Shown: positions 8,335 through 15,809 of the stretch, in pieces | Layout of the letters: every line of letters begins with the position of its first letter | How positions within the stretch are numbered: position 1 is the stretch's first letter | Position numbers and translations under genes: made by a program | Notes under the pieces: generated by a model | The model's database searches: none | Seen by the model: the letters and a program-made list of their open reading frames with translations, nothing else | Told to the model about the DNA's origin: nothing | NCBI RefSeq assembly: GCF_000188155.2 | Contig: NZ_KE124772.1 | Location: forward strand, 76,804 to 121,432 | Length of the DNA stretch: 44,629 nt | DNA from: Methylocystis sp. ATCC 49242 | GTDB taxonomy: Bacteria > Pseudomonadota > Alphaproteobacteria > Rhizobiales > Beijerinckiaceae | Direction of reading: 5' to 3'

Positions 8335-8852
8335 ATGGGTGAACTGGAAGAGGCGAAAGCCAAGGCCGCCGCCACAACGCGGCGGCGGATTATTTTGACC
8401 ACCCGGTCAGCTCCTTCTGGCATCGGTTCGGACGGCAAAACGTCGAGAGCCTCGGCCTGCGTAAAGGTGAGACAGTACTCGATGTTTGCTGCGGCAGCGG
8501 CGGATCGGCCTTGCCCGCCGCCGGAGCCGTTGGGCCGCAGGGAAAGGTTGTCGCGGTTGATTTGGCTGAACGCCTCGTTCGACTCGGCGAAGCGAAAGCG
8601 CGCGCTCAGGGCCTCGGCAATATCGAATTCAGGGTCGAGGACATGCTGGCGCTCAGCTATCGTGACGCCGCCATCGATGTCGTTGTTTGCGTCTTCGGCA
8701 TTGTCTTTCTAGCCTCCGCGCAAGAAGCGCCGGCTCAGCCCGAGGAAACGCTGGTGAGGATCACATACGTCGCTGTCTGGGTTTCAACTCTTCACGAAAA
8801 AAGGGGCGGCGGCTTCGATCGGCCATGCGGTCGCCGGGAGGCCGAGCCTTAA
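8335..8852 (+). pseudogene. Class I SAM-dependent methyltransferase, frameshifted and truncated
   Basis: ATG 8335 begins MGELEEAKAKAAAT. The family then continues in another frame with DYFDHPVSSFWHRFGRQ, the SAM-binding motif VLDVCCGSGGSALPAAGAVG and acidic loop VVAVDLAERL. A small deletion near 8377 breaks the gene. After VVCVFGIVF the family similarity is lost, so the 3' third is also gone. The relatives are UbiE/ArsM-like methyltransferases; given the neighbouring Acr3 relic an arsenic role is conceivable but unproven. Its tail overlaps the stop of the next, convergent gene. Confidence 0.75.
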
Positions 8853-9067
8853 CGGCGCGCGTCCACGTTCTTCGGCAACTCGACTCCGCAACGGCCCGCT
8901 TGGCATGCCGGACAAACGCCACGCCAGCCGTAGTAGTAAATGCCAAGCCCTGCGAAGAGCGTCGCCCACCCAAGCGGCGTTTCGCCGATGTAGAAATTGG
9001 CGAACAGTATCACCGCGAAACCTGCGGTCAGAAAGGCGTAGCGTTTCACTTTCTCAGACATGGCCAT
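8849..9067 (-). CDS. Small membrane protein with CPAC motif
   Basis: A 72-residue protein with two membrane helices (YAFLTAGFAVILFANFYIG and a second around WATLFAGLGIYYYGW). A cytoplasmic-end motif follows, CPACQAGRCGVELP, that could bind metal or form a disulfide. ATG 9067 has AGGAG just upstream; ATG 9061, six bases on, has better spacing and may be the true start. It resembles small YgaP-like/DUF2892 inner-membrane proteins but I cannot assign it firmly. It ends convergently on the broken methyltransferase. Confidence 0.55.
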   Translation of the reverse strand: MAMSEKVKRYAFLTAGFAVILFANFYIGETPLGWATLFAGLGIYYYGWRGVCPACQAGRCGVELPKNVDARR

Positions 9068-9116
9068 ATTCTCCTGTTGAACCGCCCCGGGTTTGCCGGA
9101 GGCCGTTTCGTTTGAG

Positions 9117-9224
9117 TCACGCCGCCATGGCGTGCTCCTCGATTTGCGCATAGTAGCGCGCTTCTGCCTCGGCCGGCGGAATGTTTCCGATCGGCTCCAG
9201 CAATCTCTTGTTGTAGCCCGTGCG
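9117..9224 (-). pseudogene. IS3-family transposase (OrfB), C-terminal fragment
   Basis: The minus strand encodes RLLEPIGNIPPAEAEARYYA and then QIEEHAMAA before a TGA at 9117-9119. This is the standard C-terminus of rhizobial IS3-family OrfB transposases. Only about 33 residues remain, joined directly to a helicase N-terminus at about 9225. Confidence 0.75.
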
Positions 9225-9432
9225 CGCGGTCGGTGATCCAGACGCCGACGGCGTGGATGAAGTCGCCGGCGGAGATCGAGGCGACATGCCCCACGACCGG
9301 GACCAAATCTCGCTTGCCCCGGGCCTTCACCTTCAGGACCGGGAAGCCGTTGTCCTCGTTGTGGAAGGTCGCCCGCTCGACGGACCCGACGAGGGTTTCC
9401 TTAGGCGGGGTCGAGTTGGCTGAAGGCTGCAA
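9225..9432 (-). pseudogene. RecD2-like helicase, N-terminal fragment
   Basis: The minus-strand frame reads VGSVERATFHNEDNGFPVLK, then VKARGKRDLVPVVGHVASIS. This matches the N-terminal OB-like domain of ATP-dependent RecD2-type helicases common on alphaproteobacterial plasmids. About 60 of more than 700 residues remain, and the helicase motifs are absent. It is cut by the IS3 fragment at about 9225. The first codon of the frame is TTG at 9432. Confidence 0.65.
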
Positions 9433-10073
9433 ACGGAGATTCCGAGGAGGAGCGGCGGTGCCGCTATTATACCAGGCCGCCGTTCTTCCTCATCAGACCT
9501 CGACGATCTTCCCGACGTCGAACCCCGTGTTCTCCGAGACGCATAAAACTGTAGCCAATAGACCGGTTTTGACCCTGGCAGTGTAAAAACGCCAAGCCCA
9601 AACTAAATTCAATGGAAAATGGTTGCTCTTAGGCTCATTTTTTTCGATTTTCCCACCTCTGATCGCCCCGAAGCCTCGAAAATTCACCGCCCTTTTTCAT
9701 TGGCGCAGCCTTCGCCGAGTTTTCACACACTAAGACCCAGAGCAGACTTTCGGAGCGTCACAGCTCGTCTTCACGCTTCGGCGAAAACGTTAAGGCGCTC
9801 GAACGTGGCCGAGTGTCGGCTACGACGATTTGATTTAGCTCAATGACAAAGTCACAGACCGGGTCGCGGTTCGATAGGAAGCTAAGGTAGACCCGGCTGG
9901 GTCAGGGGGCCCTAGAAAGTCTCTCACACAGCAACACTACGCGCATGGGACTTTGTCTCCAAGGCAGAAGGTTTGAGTGAGGGGTTTCCATGCTCGCGCC
10001 AACGCGCTGGGAAAGGCGGAGCCGCTTTTCCCTACGCGCCCCCGAGAGAAAGATAAAAACGAGGAGGATCGCC
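9433..10073. other. 640-bp stretch without a recognised gene
   Basis: A 64-codon minus-strand frame (9493-9687, NFRGFGAIRGGKIEKNEP) is present, but I know no family for it. The rest is AT-richer, with several in-frame stops in all frames. The promoter of the four-gene operon starting at 10074 should lie near 9900-10060; a GAGGAGG ribosome site is clear at 10061-10067. Confidence 0.45.
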
Positions 10074-10733
10074 ATGACCGTCAACGTGCCCACAGACCGC
10101 CCGCCAATCGATCCGCATCCGCTCAGCCCCTATGTCGCCTGGGCGGGAAATCGCAATCGTGATCCAATTCTGACCGTGTTCAAGGATATATTTCCAAAGA
10201 GCGGAAATGTGCTGGAGCTCGCGAGCGGCGCCGGCAATCACGTCAACTATTTCGCGCCGCATTTTCCCGGGCTGACGTTTCAGCCATCCGACTATGACGT
10301 CGAGGTGTTCGACGCGATCAAGAAGAAGCGCGCCGAGCATAGCAACGGCAATATAGCCGATCCGATCAAGATCGATCTGACCGCGCCAGACACATGGCCC
10401 AGCGCCGACGAGCGCCTCTACGACGCGATCTTCGTCGTCAATCTGTTCCAGGTCGCGCCCGTCTCCATCTGCGACGGCATCGCCCAGGTCGCCGAACGCG
10501 TCCTCACCAAGGACGGTTTCGTCGCGATCTATGGTCCGTTCAAGGTGGGCGGCCAATATACGACCGAGTCGAACGCGGCCTTTGATCAGGAGATTCTCGC
10601 GCCCAAGGTCGCCGAATGGGGCCTCAAGGATGTGAAGGACCTGGAGAAGGCCGCCAACGCGCATAACATCGCGTTGAAGAGAATTGTGGACATGCCCGCG
10701 AACAACTTCATCCTCCTCTTCGGACGGGCTTGA
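10074..10733 (+). CDS. DUF938 SAM-dependent methyltransferase-like protein
   Basis: A 219-residue cytoplasmic protein of the DUF938 family. The SAM-site region is NVLELASGAGNHVNYFAPHF, followed by an acidic strand (PSDYD) and the motif DAIFVVNLFQVAP. DUF938 proteins have a methyltransferase fold; the substrate is not known to me. ATG 10074 is preceded by GAGGAGG at ideal spacing and matches the usual family N-terminus; an upstream in-frame start at 9990 is unlikely. It is the first of four closely spaced genes (gaps of 32 and 41 bases, then a 13-base overlap), so a single transcript is likely. Confidence 0.88.
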   Translation: MTVNVPTDRPPIDPHPLSPYVAWAGNRNRDPILTVFKDIFPKSGNVLELASGAGNHVNYFAPHFPGLTFQPSDYDVEVFDAIKKKRAEHSNGNIADPIKIDLTAPDTWPSADERLYDAIFVVNLFQVAPVSICDGIAQVAERVLTKDGFVAIYGPFKVGGQYTTESNAAFDQEILAPKVAEWGLKDVKDLEKAANAHNIALKRIVDMPANNFILLFGRA

Positions 10734-10765
10734 GGAAACGGCCGCCGCGGAGAATCGAGAGCGTC

Positions 10766-11512
10766 ATGACGAATGAAAGGGCTTCTCCCACAGGCGCGGC
10801 GGTTGTGATTGGCGTTGGCGCCGAGACAGGTCTCGGCGCCGCGCTGGCCCGGCGTTTTGCGCGGGAAGGCCTGCGCGTCACCATCGCAGGCCGCACGCCC
10901 CAGCGCCTGCGCGTCTTGGCCGAGCAAATCACAGCGGCCGGCGGCGCCGTTTCCGTCAAGGTCGCCGACGCGGCCAATGAGGCGGACGTCACCGCCCTGT
11001 TCGACGAAGCGGACAAGGACGGCGCCATCGATCTCGTGGCCTATAATGTCGGGAGCAATGTCGCCGCCTCCGCGCTGGAGACGACGCCGGAACTCTTCGA
11101 GCGCCTTTGGCGCCAGAACGCCTTCGGCGGCTTTATCGTCGGCCGTGAGGCGGCGCGCCGCATGGCCCCGCGCGAGAAGGGCACGATCCTCTTTACCGGC
11201 GCGACGGCCTCGATGCGCGCCCGTCCGCCCTTCCTCGCTTTCGGCGCGGCGAAGGCGGGATTGCGCGCCGTGGCGCAGGGTCTGGCACGCGAATTCAGCC
11301 CGCAGGGCGTCCATGTCGCTCATGTCGTGATCGACGGCGTGATCCAAGGCGACTACGCCGCGACCAACTTCGCCGAATATGTCCGCTCCAAGGGCACCGA
11401 CGGTCTGCTCGCCGTAGACGACATCGCGGACGTCTATTGGACGCTGCATCGCCAGCCGCGCAGCGTCTGGACGCATGAACTCGATCTGAGACCATTCAAG
11501 GAGCCGTTCTGA
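10766..11512 (+). CDS. Short-chain dehydrogenase/reductase with Tyr-to-Phe change
   Basis: A 248-residue SDR with a Rossmann start, VVIGVGAETGLGAALARRFA, in which the usual TGxxxGxG is modified. AYNVG replaces NNAG. The active-site stretch FLAFGAAKAGLRAVAQGLA carries Phe at the position of the YxxxK tyrosine; Lys is kept. Either catalysis does not use Tyr or the protein is not a classical dehydrogenase. A subgroup of SDRs ending in DGVI-like loops (VVIDGVIQGDY) seems to share this. It is the second gene of the DUF938-DUF1326-DUF2182 run. The substrate is unknown. Confidence 0.88.
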   Translation: MTNERASPTGAAVVIGVGAETGLGAALARRFAREGLRVTIAGRTPQRLRVLAEQITAAGGAVSVKVADAANEADVTALFDEADKDGAIDLVAYNVGSNVAASALETTPELFERLWRQNAFGGFIVGREAARRMAPREKGTILFTGATASMRARPPFLAFGAAKAGLRAVAQGLAREFSPQGVHVAHVVIDGVIQGDYAATNFAEYVRSKGTDGLLAVDDIADVYWTLHRQPRSVWTHELDLRPFKEPF

Positions 11513-11553
11513 CGACGGAACGTCGCGCGGCCCCCGAACGCAAGGAGACACAC

Positions 11554-12177
11554 ATGACCGCCCAGAAGAAATGGCGCCTCGTCGGCGACTATTTCGAGAA
11601 TTGCAACTGCAACATCGTCTGCCCCTGCGTGTTCTCGGCCAAGGCCATGGCCGAGCAGCCGACGCAGGGATTCTGCGACGTCGTAATGGCGTTTCATATC
11701 GACACGGGCAGCTATGGCGACGTCGCGCTCGATGGCCTGAATGTCGCGCTCGCAGCCCATGCGCCCGGCCCCATGGCGGAGGGCAACTGGACCCTCGCCG
11801 TCTATCTCGACGAGCGCGCGAGCGATGAACAGACCGCCGGGATCGGAGCGATCTTCGGCGGAGCCGAAGGCGGGCCGATGGCGGCCTTCGCGCCGCTGGT
11901 CGGAACCCATCTCGGCGTGAAGAAGGCCGCGATCAAATATGCGATCGACGGCAAGTCGCGCTCCGTCGAAATTCCCGGAGTGCTCGCCCTGGCCGTCGAC
12001 CCGCTGAGGGGACTGCATCCAAGCGGCGAAATCTGGGCGACGAGCGGCCATCCCGTGGCTCCGGAGAAGATCGCCCTCGCCGTCGGCCGCGACGGCAACA
12101 GCTATGTCGACCACGGCATGAACTGGAACAATGCAGGTCGAAACGGCCACTACGCGCCGATCGAATGGTCGAACTAA
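11554..12177 (+). CDS. DUF1326 protein, cysteine-rich
   Basis: A 207-residue protein of the DUF1326 family. Near the N-terminus it has CNCNIVCPCVF (Cys 17, 19, 23, 25) and Cys41, a dense thiol cluster that looks able to bind a soft metal. The remainder is a beta-rich domain. AAGGAG precedes ATG 11554. DUF1326 genes are commonly found next to DUF2182 genes, as here, where the next gene overlaps by 13 bases, so the two proteins probably work together. No signal peptide is seen. The molecular role is not established; metal handling is an inference. Confidence 0.85.
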   Translation: MTAQKKWRLVGDYFENCNCNIVCPCVFSAKAMAEQPTQGFCDVVMAFHIDTGSYGDVALDGLNVALAAHAPGPMAEGNWTLAVYLDERASDEQTAGIGAIFGGAEGGPMAAFAPLVGTHLGVKKAAIKYAIDGKSRSVEIPGVLALAVDPLRGLHPSGEIWATSGHPVAPEKIALAVGRDGNSYVDHGMNWNNAGRNGHYAPIEWSN

Positions 12178-12971
12178 CGGCGGTTGTGGAAATGGAAGAG
12201 GCCCGGATAGATCCGATTTTAGCGCAAAGAAACGTCATCCTGGGCCTGCTCATCGCGCTTTGCGCGGGGGCTTGGGCCTGGCTCGCGTGGCAGGGGGCGG
12301 GGATGCACCACCACCCCGGTTCGCCCATGGCCTCGCCAACCATGGGGATGCAGGCGCCGCTGTTCGTCGCAATGTGGATGGCGATGACTGTGGCGATGAT
12401 GTTTCCCACCGCCGCGCCGATGTTGCTCACCTTTCACAAGACGCAGGAGAGCAAGTGCCGACATGGCCAGGCCTTTGTGGCGACCTGGGCGTTCCTCGGC
12501 GGATATATGATTGTCTGGCTGCTGTCGGGCGTCGCCGCCTACATTGGCGCGGTTGCCTTCGAGGCCTTCGCATCCCGCGCGGCGTTCTCGGCGGAGACGA
12601 TGAACCGCTTCGGCGGCGCAATCCTTGTTGCGGCGGGCCTCTACCAGCTGACCCCGATCAAGGACATATGTCTCTCCAAGTGTAGGACGCCCCTCAGCTT
12701 CATTATGACGTCCTGGCGCGACGGGGTGAAAGGAGCCGTGCTGATGGGCGCGATTCACGGCGCCTATTGCCTGGGATGTTGCTGGCTCCTGTGCGCCATC
12801 ATGTTCCCGCTTGGCATGATGAATCTCGCCGTGCTGGCCACCGTGACCGTCGTCGTCTTCGCAGAGAAGACATTGCCTCAGACGAGGCTATTGACTCAGG
12901 CCATAGCGGTCATTTTGACGGTCGGCGGTACCCTGATGATCGCCGTGCCTGATACGCGCTTCCTAACTTAA
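12165..12971 (+). CDS. DUF2182 integral membrane protein, probable metal handling
   Basis: A 268-residue protein with about six or seven membrane helices. The first periplasmic loop is MHHHPGSPMASPTMGM, rich in His and Met. Helix motifs MWMAMTVAMMFPTAAPML and later CLSKC and CLGCCWLLC follow. Such patterns suggest copper or other metal coordination along a membrane path. Pfam describes DUF2182 as predicted metal-binding membrane proteins; transport has not been shown to my knowledge. ATG 12165 overlaps the DUF1326 stop; ATG 12192 is an alternative. A plasmid methanotroph with pMMO genes has high copper needs, which would suit this, but that is inference. Confidence 0.85.
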   Translation: MVELTAVVEMEEARIDPILAQRNVILGLLIALCAGAWAWLAWQGAGMHHHPGSPMASPTMGMQAPLFVAMWMAMTVAMMFPTAAPMLLTFHKTQESKCRHGQAFVATWAFLGGYMIVWLLSGVAAYIGAVAFEAFASRAAFSAETMNRFGGAILVAAGLYQLTPIKDICLSKCRTPLSFIMTSWRDGVKGAVLMGAIHGAYCLGCCWLLCAIMFPLGMMNLAVLATVTVVVFAEKTLPQTRLLTQAIAVILTVGGTLMIAVPDTRFLT

Positions 12972-13050
12972 TTGGGTCTGCCACGCGCGGGGGCCGAAAT
13001 TAGCCAACGATCGCCATCGCGTTCCACGGCCACAATTCTGACGCCTAGCC
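12970..13050 (-). mobile_element. ISL3-family end fragment (internally deleted)
   Basis: AATTGGGTCTGCC, identical to the outer end of the ISL3 element at 4543, is joined directly to sequence homologous to that element's transposase N-terminal coding region. The minus strand reads VRIVAVERDGDRWLISA, versus VRIMAVEREGDRWVISA. Everything between and the other inverted repeat are missing. It is a deletion derivative of a related element, and it lies next to copy B of the 330-bp repeat. Confidence 0.75.
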
Positions 13051-13221
13051 AAGGGAAATTTTCCCGAAAACGCGCCAGGTCTCTACCGCTCGAAGCGAGC
13101 AACAAGGGAACGCGGAGAGACGCAAGCGACCGGCTATCGTCGTGGTGAGCAAGACCACAGAGGAGTAGCCGTATAAGGCCTGGACGAGAGCAGACGGGCC
13201 CCCAAATAAAAAACAAAGGAA

Positions 13222-13551
13222 TGCGCCTGCGTCACGACGCGGTCGAACCATGCCGTGGGCTCGTAGCAGTAGCCGTTCGTCGCCACCGGCGCTTCCCGGC
13301 AAAGCTGCGACTGATCGGTCCAGTCGAAACCCGAGGAGGCCGTGCAGGACACGATATATTTGCCGATGATGCCGGATCTGCCACGCCGCGCGTCGGGATA
13401 GGCGCTTTCGCCGTCCAGCTCGCAACGCGAGGTCTGCGCCATCTGCCCTTTCAGAAAAGCCGTGTTGCTGCTTCCCGTGAAATGCACGCCAATGCCTGCG
13501 ACGAACATGAAGGCGGCGAGCGCGAGGACGCTGCCTTGCGCGATGCGCGAA
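13222..13551 (-). pseudogene. Partial duplicate of the 153-aa membrane protein (repeat copy B)
   Basis: This segment repeats 3924-4253 with about four mismatches. It keeps the second membrane helix and the four-cysteine domain of the protein at 3908-4369 but lacks the first helix and the original C-terminal residues. The open frame (13134-13592) runs into unrelated sequence at both ends. Without the original start it is probably not expressed as a functional protein. Confidence 0.75.
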
Positions 13552-13685
13552 GTTTTCGAGACCGTATCGGCAGGAGCTTGACTTGGGGGCAAGCAGACCT
13601 AGCTGCCAATCGTTGCGTCGCTGGTGCATATCACAACCTCCGCGCGCGGGCGGAGTGACATCATCGCTGGGTGAGGGAGGTCGAA

Positions 13686-14345
13686 ATGTCGTTCCAGATT
13701 GGTGACCAGGCCCCGGATTTCGAAGCGGAAACCACGCAGGGGCGCATCAGATTCCACGAATGGATTGGCGACTCATGGGCGGTCCTGTTCTCCCATCCGA
13801 AGGACTTCACGCCCGTCTGCACGACGGAGCTGGGCTACATGGCAAAACTCAAACCAGAGTTTGACCGACGCAACGTCAAGATCATCGGACTGAGCGTTGA
13901 TCCTGTTGAAAATCATAAGAAATGGGCCGCTGATATCGAAGAGACGCAAGGCGCGGCGCCGAACTATCCGATGATCGGGGACACGGATCTGCGCATCTCC
14001 AAGCTTTACGGAATGTTGCCAGCTAGCGCTTCCGGCGACGCCGGCGCGCGGACGCCTGTTGATAATCAGACCGTGCGCAATGTCTTCGTTATCGGGCCAG
14101 ACAAGAAGATAAAGCTGATCATCGTCTACCCGATGACAACCGGCCGCAACTTCGACGAAGTTCTTCGGGTGATCGACTCGCTGCAGCTGACAGCGAAGCA
14201 TAAGGTCGCGACGCCGGTGAATTGGAAGCCGGGCGAGGACGTTATCATTGCGGGCTCTGTATCCGACGAAGAAGCGAAAAAAGCCTATCCAATGGGCTGG
14301 AAAGCGCCGCGGCCGTACCTTCGGATCGTGCCACAGCCGCGCTGA
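13686..14345 (+). CDS. 1-Cys peroxiredoxin (Prx6 type)
   Basis: A 219-residue peroxiredoxin with the peroxidatic motif HPKDFTPVCTTELG (Cys45) and the long C-terminal extension of the Prx6/1-Cys subgroup (VNWKPGEDVIIAGSV). No resolving cysteine is evident. It reduces hydrogen peroxide and organic hydroperoxides in the cytoplasm. A GGGAGG ribosome site precedes ATG 13686; an in-frame ATG at 13671 is less likely. The persulfide dioxygenase gene follows after 48 bases on the same strand, suggesting co-transcription and a role in handling reactive sulfur or oxygen species. Confidence 0.93.
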   Translation: MSFQIGDQAPDFEAETTQGRIRFHEWIGDSWAVLFSHPKDFTPVCTTELGYMAKLKPEFDRRNVKIIGLSVDPVENHKKWAADIEETQGAAPNYPMIGDTDLRISKLYGMLPASASGDAGARTPVDNQTVRNVFVIGPDKKIKLIIVYPMTTGRNFDEVLRVIDSLQLTAKHKVATPVNWKPGEDVIIAGSVSDEEAKKAYPMGWKAPRPYLRIVPQPR

Positions 14346-14393
14346 GGGAGCCGCTGGCCAGCTGCTTTGAGTTGCAGGGGGAAAGGGGCGTCC

Positions 14394-15431
14394 ATGATTT
14401 TTCGCCAATTCTTCGACAGCGCCTCCTCCACCTACACTTATCTGCTGGCCAGCCGATACGGTGGCGAGGCCCTGATCATCGATCCCGTGTTGGAGAGAGT
14501 TGACCGCTACCTTCAGCTTGTTCGTGAACTCGACCTTAATCTCGTTAAGGTCATTGACACGCATCTGCACGCCGACCACGTGACGGGCTCGGCTGTGCTA
14601 CGCGATCGCACCCACTGCATCACGGTTATGGGTGAACAAACCCACGCCGACGTCATATCCATGCGCATCGCGGATGGCGAGCGCATAAATATAGAAGGAT
14701 TGAGCCTCGAAGCGGTCTATACGCCCGGGCATACGGACGATTCCTATTCGTTCGTGATGGACGATCGCGTCTTCACAGGCGACACCCTGCTGATCCGGGG
14801 CACCGGCCGCACCGATTTCCAGAATGGCGACGCTCGCGCGCAATACGACTCGATCTTCAATAAGCTGCTCAAATTGCCAGGCGAAACGCTCGTCTACCCG
14901 GCGCACGATTATAAAGGCGACACGGTCTCGACGATCTGGGAAGAGAGAAGGTTCAATCCACGGCTTCAAGTCGGTTCGGTCGAGGAATATGTGGAGCTTA
15001 TGAACAACCTCAAGCTGGCGAACCCGAAAATGATGGATGTCGCAGTGCCGGCCAACATGCATGTCGGGCTTCACCAAGATGAGATTTCGCGAAAAGGGTG
15101 GGCGGTGATGCCGGCCGAGGCGATATCCCTTCGCGGTCGCCCTGAGGTGGTGTTTGTCGATTTGCGCGAGAAAAACGAACGCGCAAGACATGGAAGCATT
15201 CCCGGCGCGCTGCATGCGCCCTATGCGGATTTGCAGGAAAACATCGGTAAGGGCGGCATACTGCATGAACTGGCGGAAGCGACGGGCAAGCGGATCATCT
15301 TTTATTGCGCCTTTGGCGAGCGCTCGGCGATGGCGGTTCAGGCCGCGCAGGACGCAGGCCTGAAGACCGCCTGCCATATTGAAGGCGGCATCAACGCCTG
15401 GAAGAAGGCCAGCGGGCCGATGGAGCAGTAA
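14394..15431 (+). CDS. Persulfide dioxygenase-rhodanese fusion (ETHE1/Blh type)
   Basis: A 345-residue two-domain enzyme. Residues 1-230 or so form a metallo-beta-lactamase fold of the ETHE1 type: THLHADH (H57, H59, D61, H62), H113 in TPGHTDD, D130 in FTGDTLL and H171 in PAHDYKG. ETHE1 enzymes use mononuclear iron to convert glutathione persulfide to sulfite. Residues about 240-345 are a rhodanese domain with active Cys305 in FYCAFGERS, which can load sulfane sulfur. The order dioxygenase-rhodanese is known in bacterial PRF/Blh proteins. It is downstream of the peroxiredoxin and convergent with sorAB, which would remove its sulfite. Confidence 0.93.
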   Translation: MIFRQFFDSASSTYTYLLASRYGGEALIIDPVLERVDRYLQLVRELDLNLVKVIDTHLHADHVTGSAVLRDRTHCITVMGEQTHADVISMRIADGERINIEGLSLEAVYTPGHTDDSYSFVMDDRVFTGDTLLIRGTGRTDFQNGDARAQYDSIFNKLLKLPGETLVYPAHDYKGDTVSTIWEERRFNPRLQVGSVEEYVELMNNLKLANPKMMDVAVPANMHVGLHQDEISRKGWAVMPAEAISLRGRPEVVFVDLREKNERARHGSIPGALHAPYADLQENIGKGGILHELAEATGKRIIFYCAFGERSAMAVQAAQDAGLKTACHIEGGINAWKKASGPMEQ

Positions 15432-15488
15432 CAGCAGCCTCGTCAAAAGGCGTATTAGCTGTTAGCGCGGCTATTTCTGCAACGGGGC

Positions 15489-15797
15489 TCAATACGTGCG
15501 GGATAGATACTCGACGATCACCTTCATATCCGTTTCGGAAATTGGCGCGTGATAGGCTTTGACCATCTTTGAAACCTCGCCTTCCCAAAATTTAGGGCCA
15601 AGCTGGGGCGGCTGCGTGCTTATGTAATCTGCAGAGTGACATGATAGGCAGTTATTCTGCGCAGCTTCCACGCCGGGACCTGGCCGGAAAGCCGTCTTCT
15701 CTTCAGGGAGGGAGTAACTGCGAGGCTCAGCAAACGCGAGGTTCGAAAAGAACAGGACACAGGCGATGGGGGGAACAGCCCGGACTAACATTCGCAT
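15489..15797 (-). CDS. sorB: SorB-like cytochrome c subunit of sulfite dehydrogenase
   Basis: A 102-residue exported cytochrome. A signal peptide runs to about AFA at 21-23, and a single haem motif CLSCH sits at 50-54. The spacing SADYISTQPP after the motif and the C-terminal MKVIVEYLSRTY are typical of the SorB subunit. It accepts electrons from the molybdenum subunit in the periplasm and passes them to a soluble cytochrome. The gene starts 12 bases after the sorA stop, so the two are one operon. A GGAG ribosome site precedes ATG 15797. Confidence 0.88.
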   Translation of the reverse strand: MRMLVRAVPPIACVLFFSNLAFAEPRSYSLPEEKTAFRPGPGVEAAQNNCLSCHSADYISTQPPQLGPKFWEGEVSKMVKAYHAPISETDMKVIVEYLSRTY

Positions 15798-15809
15798 GCA
15801 GCTTCTCCG

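Noticed and set aside
13052-13064. Palindrome GGGAAATTTTCCC as operator
   Set aside because: It lies in decayed DNA with no gene start nearby, so no role can be supported.
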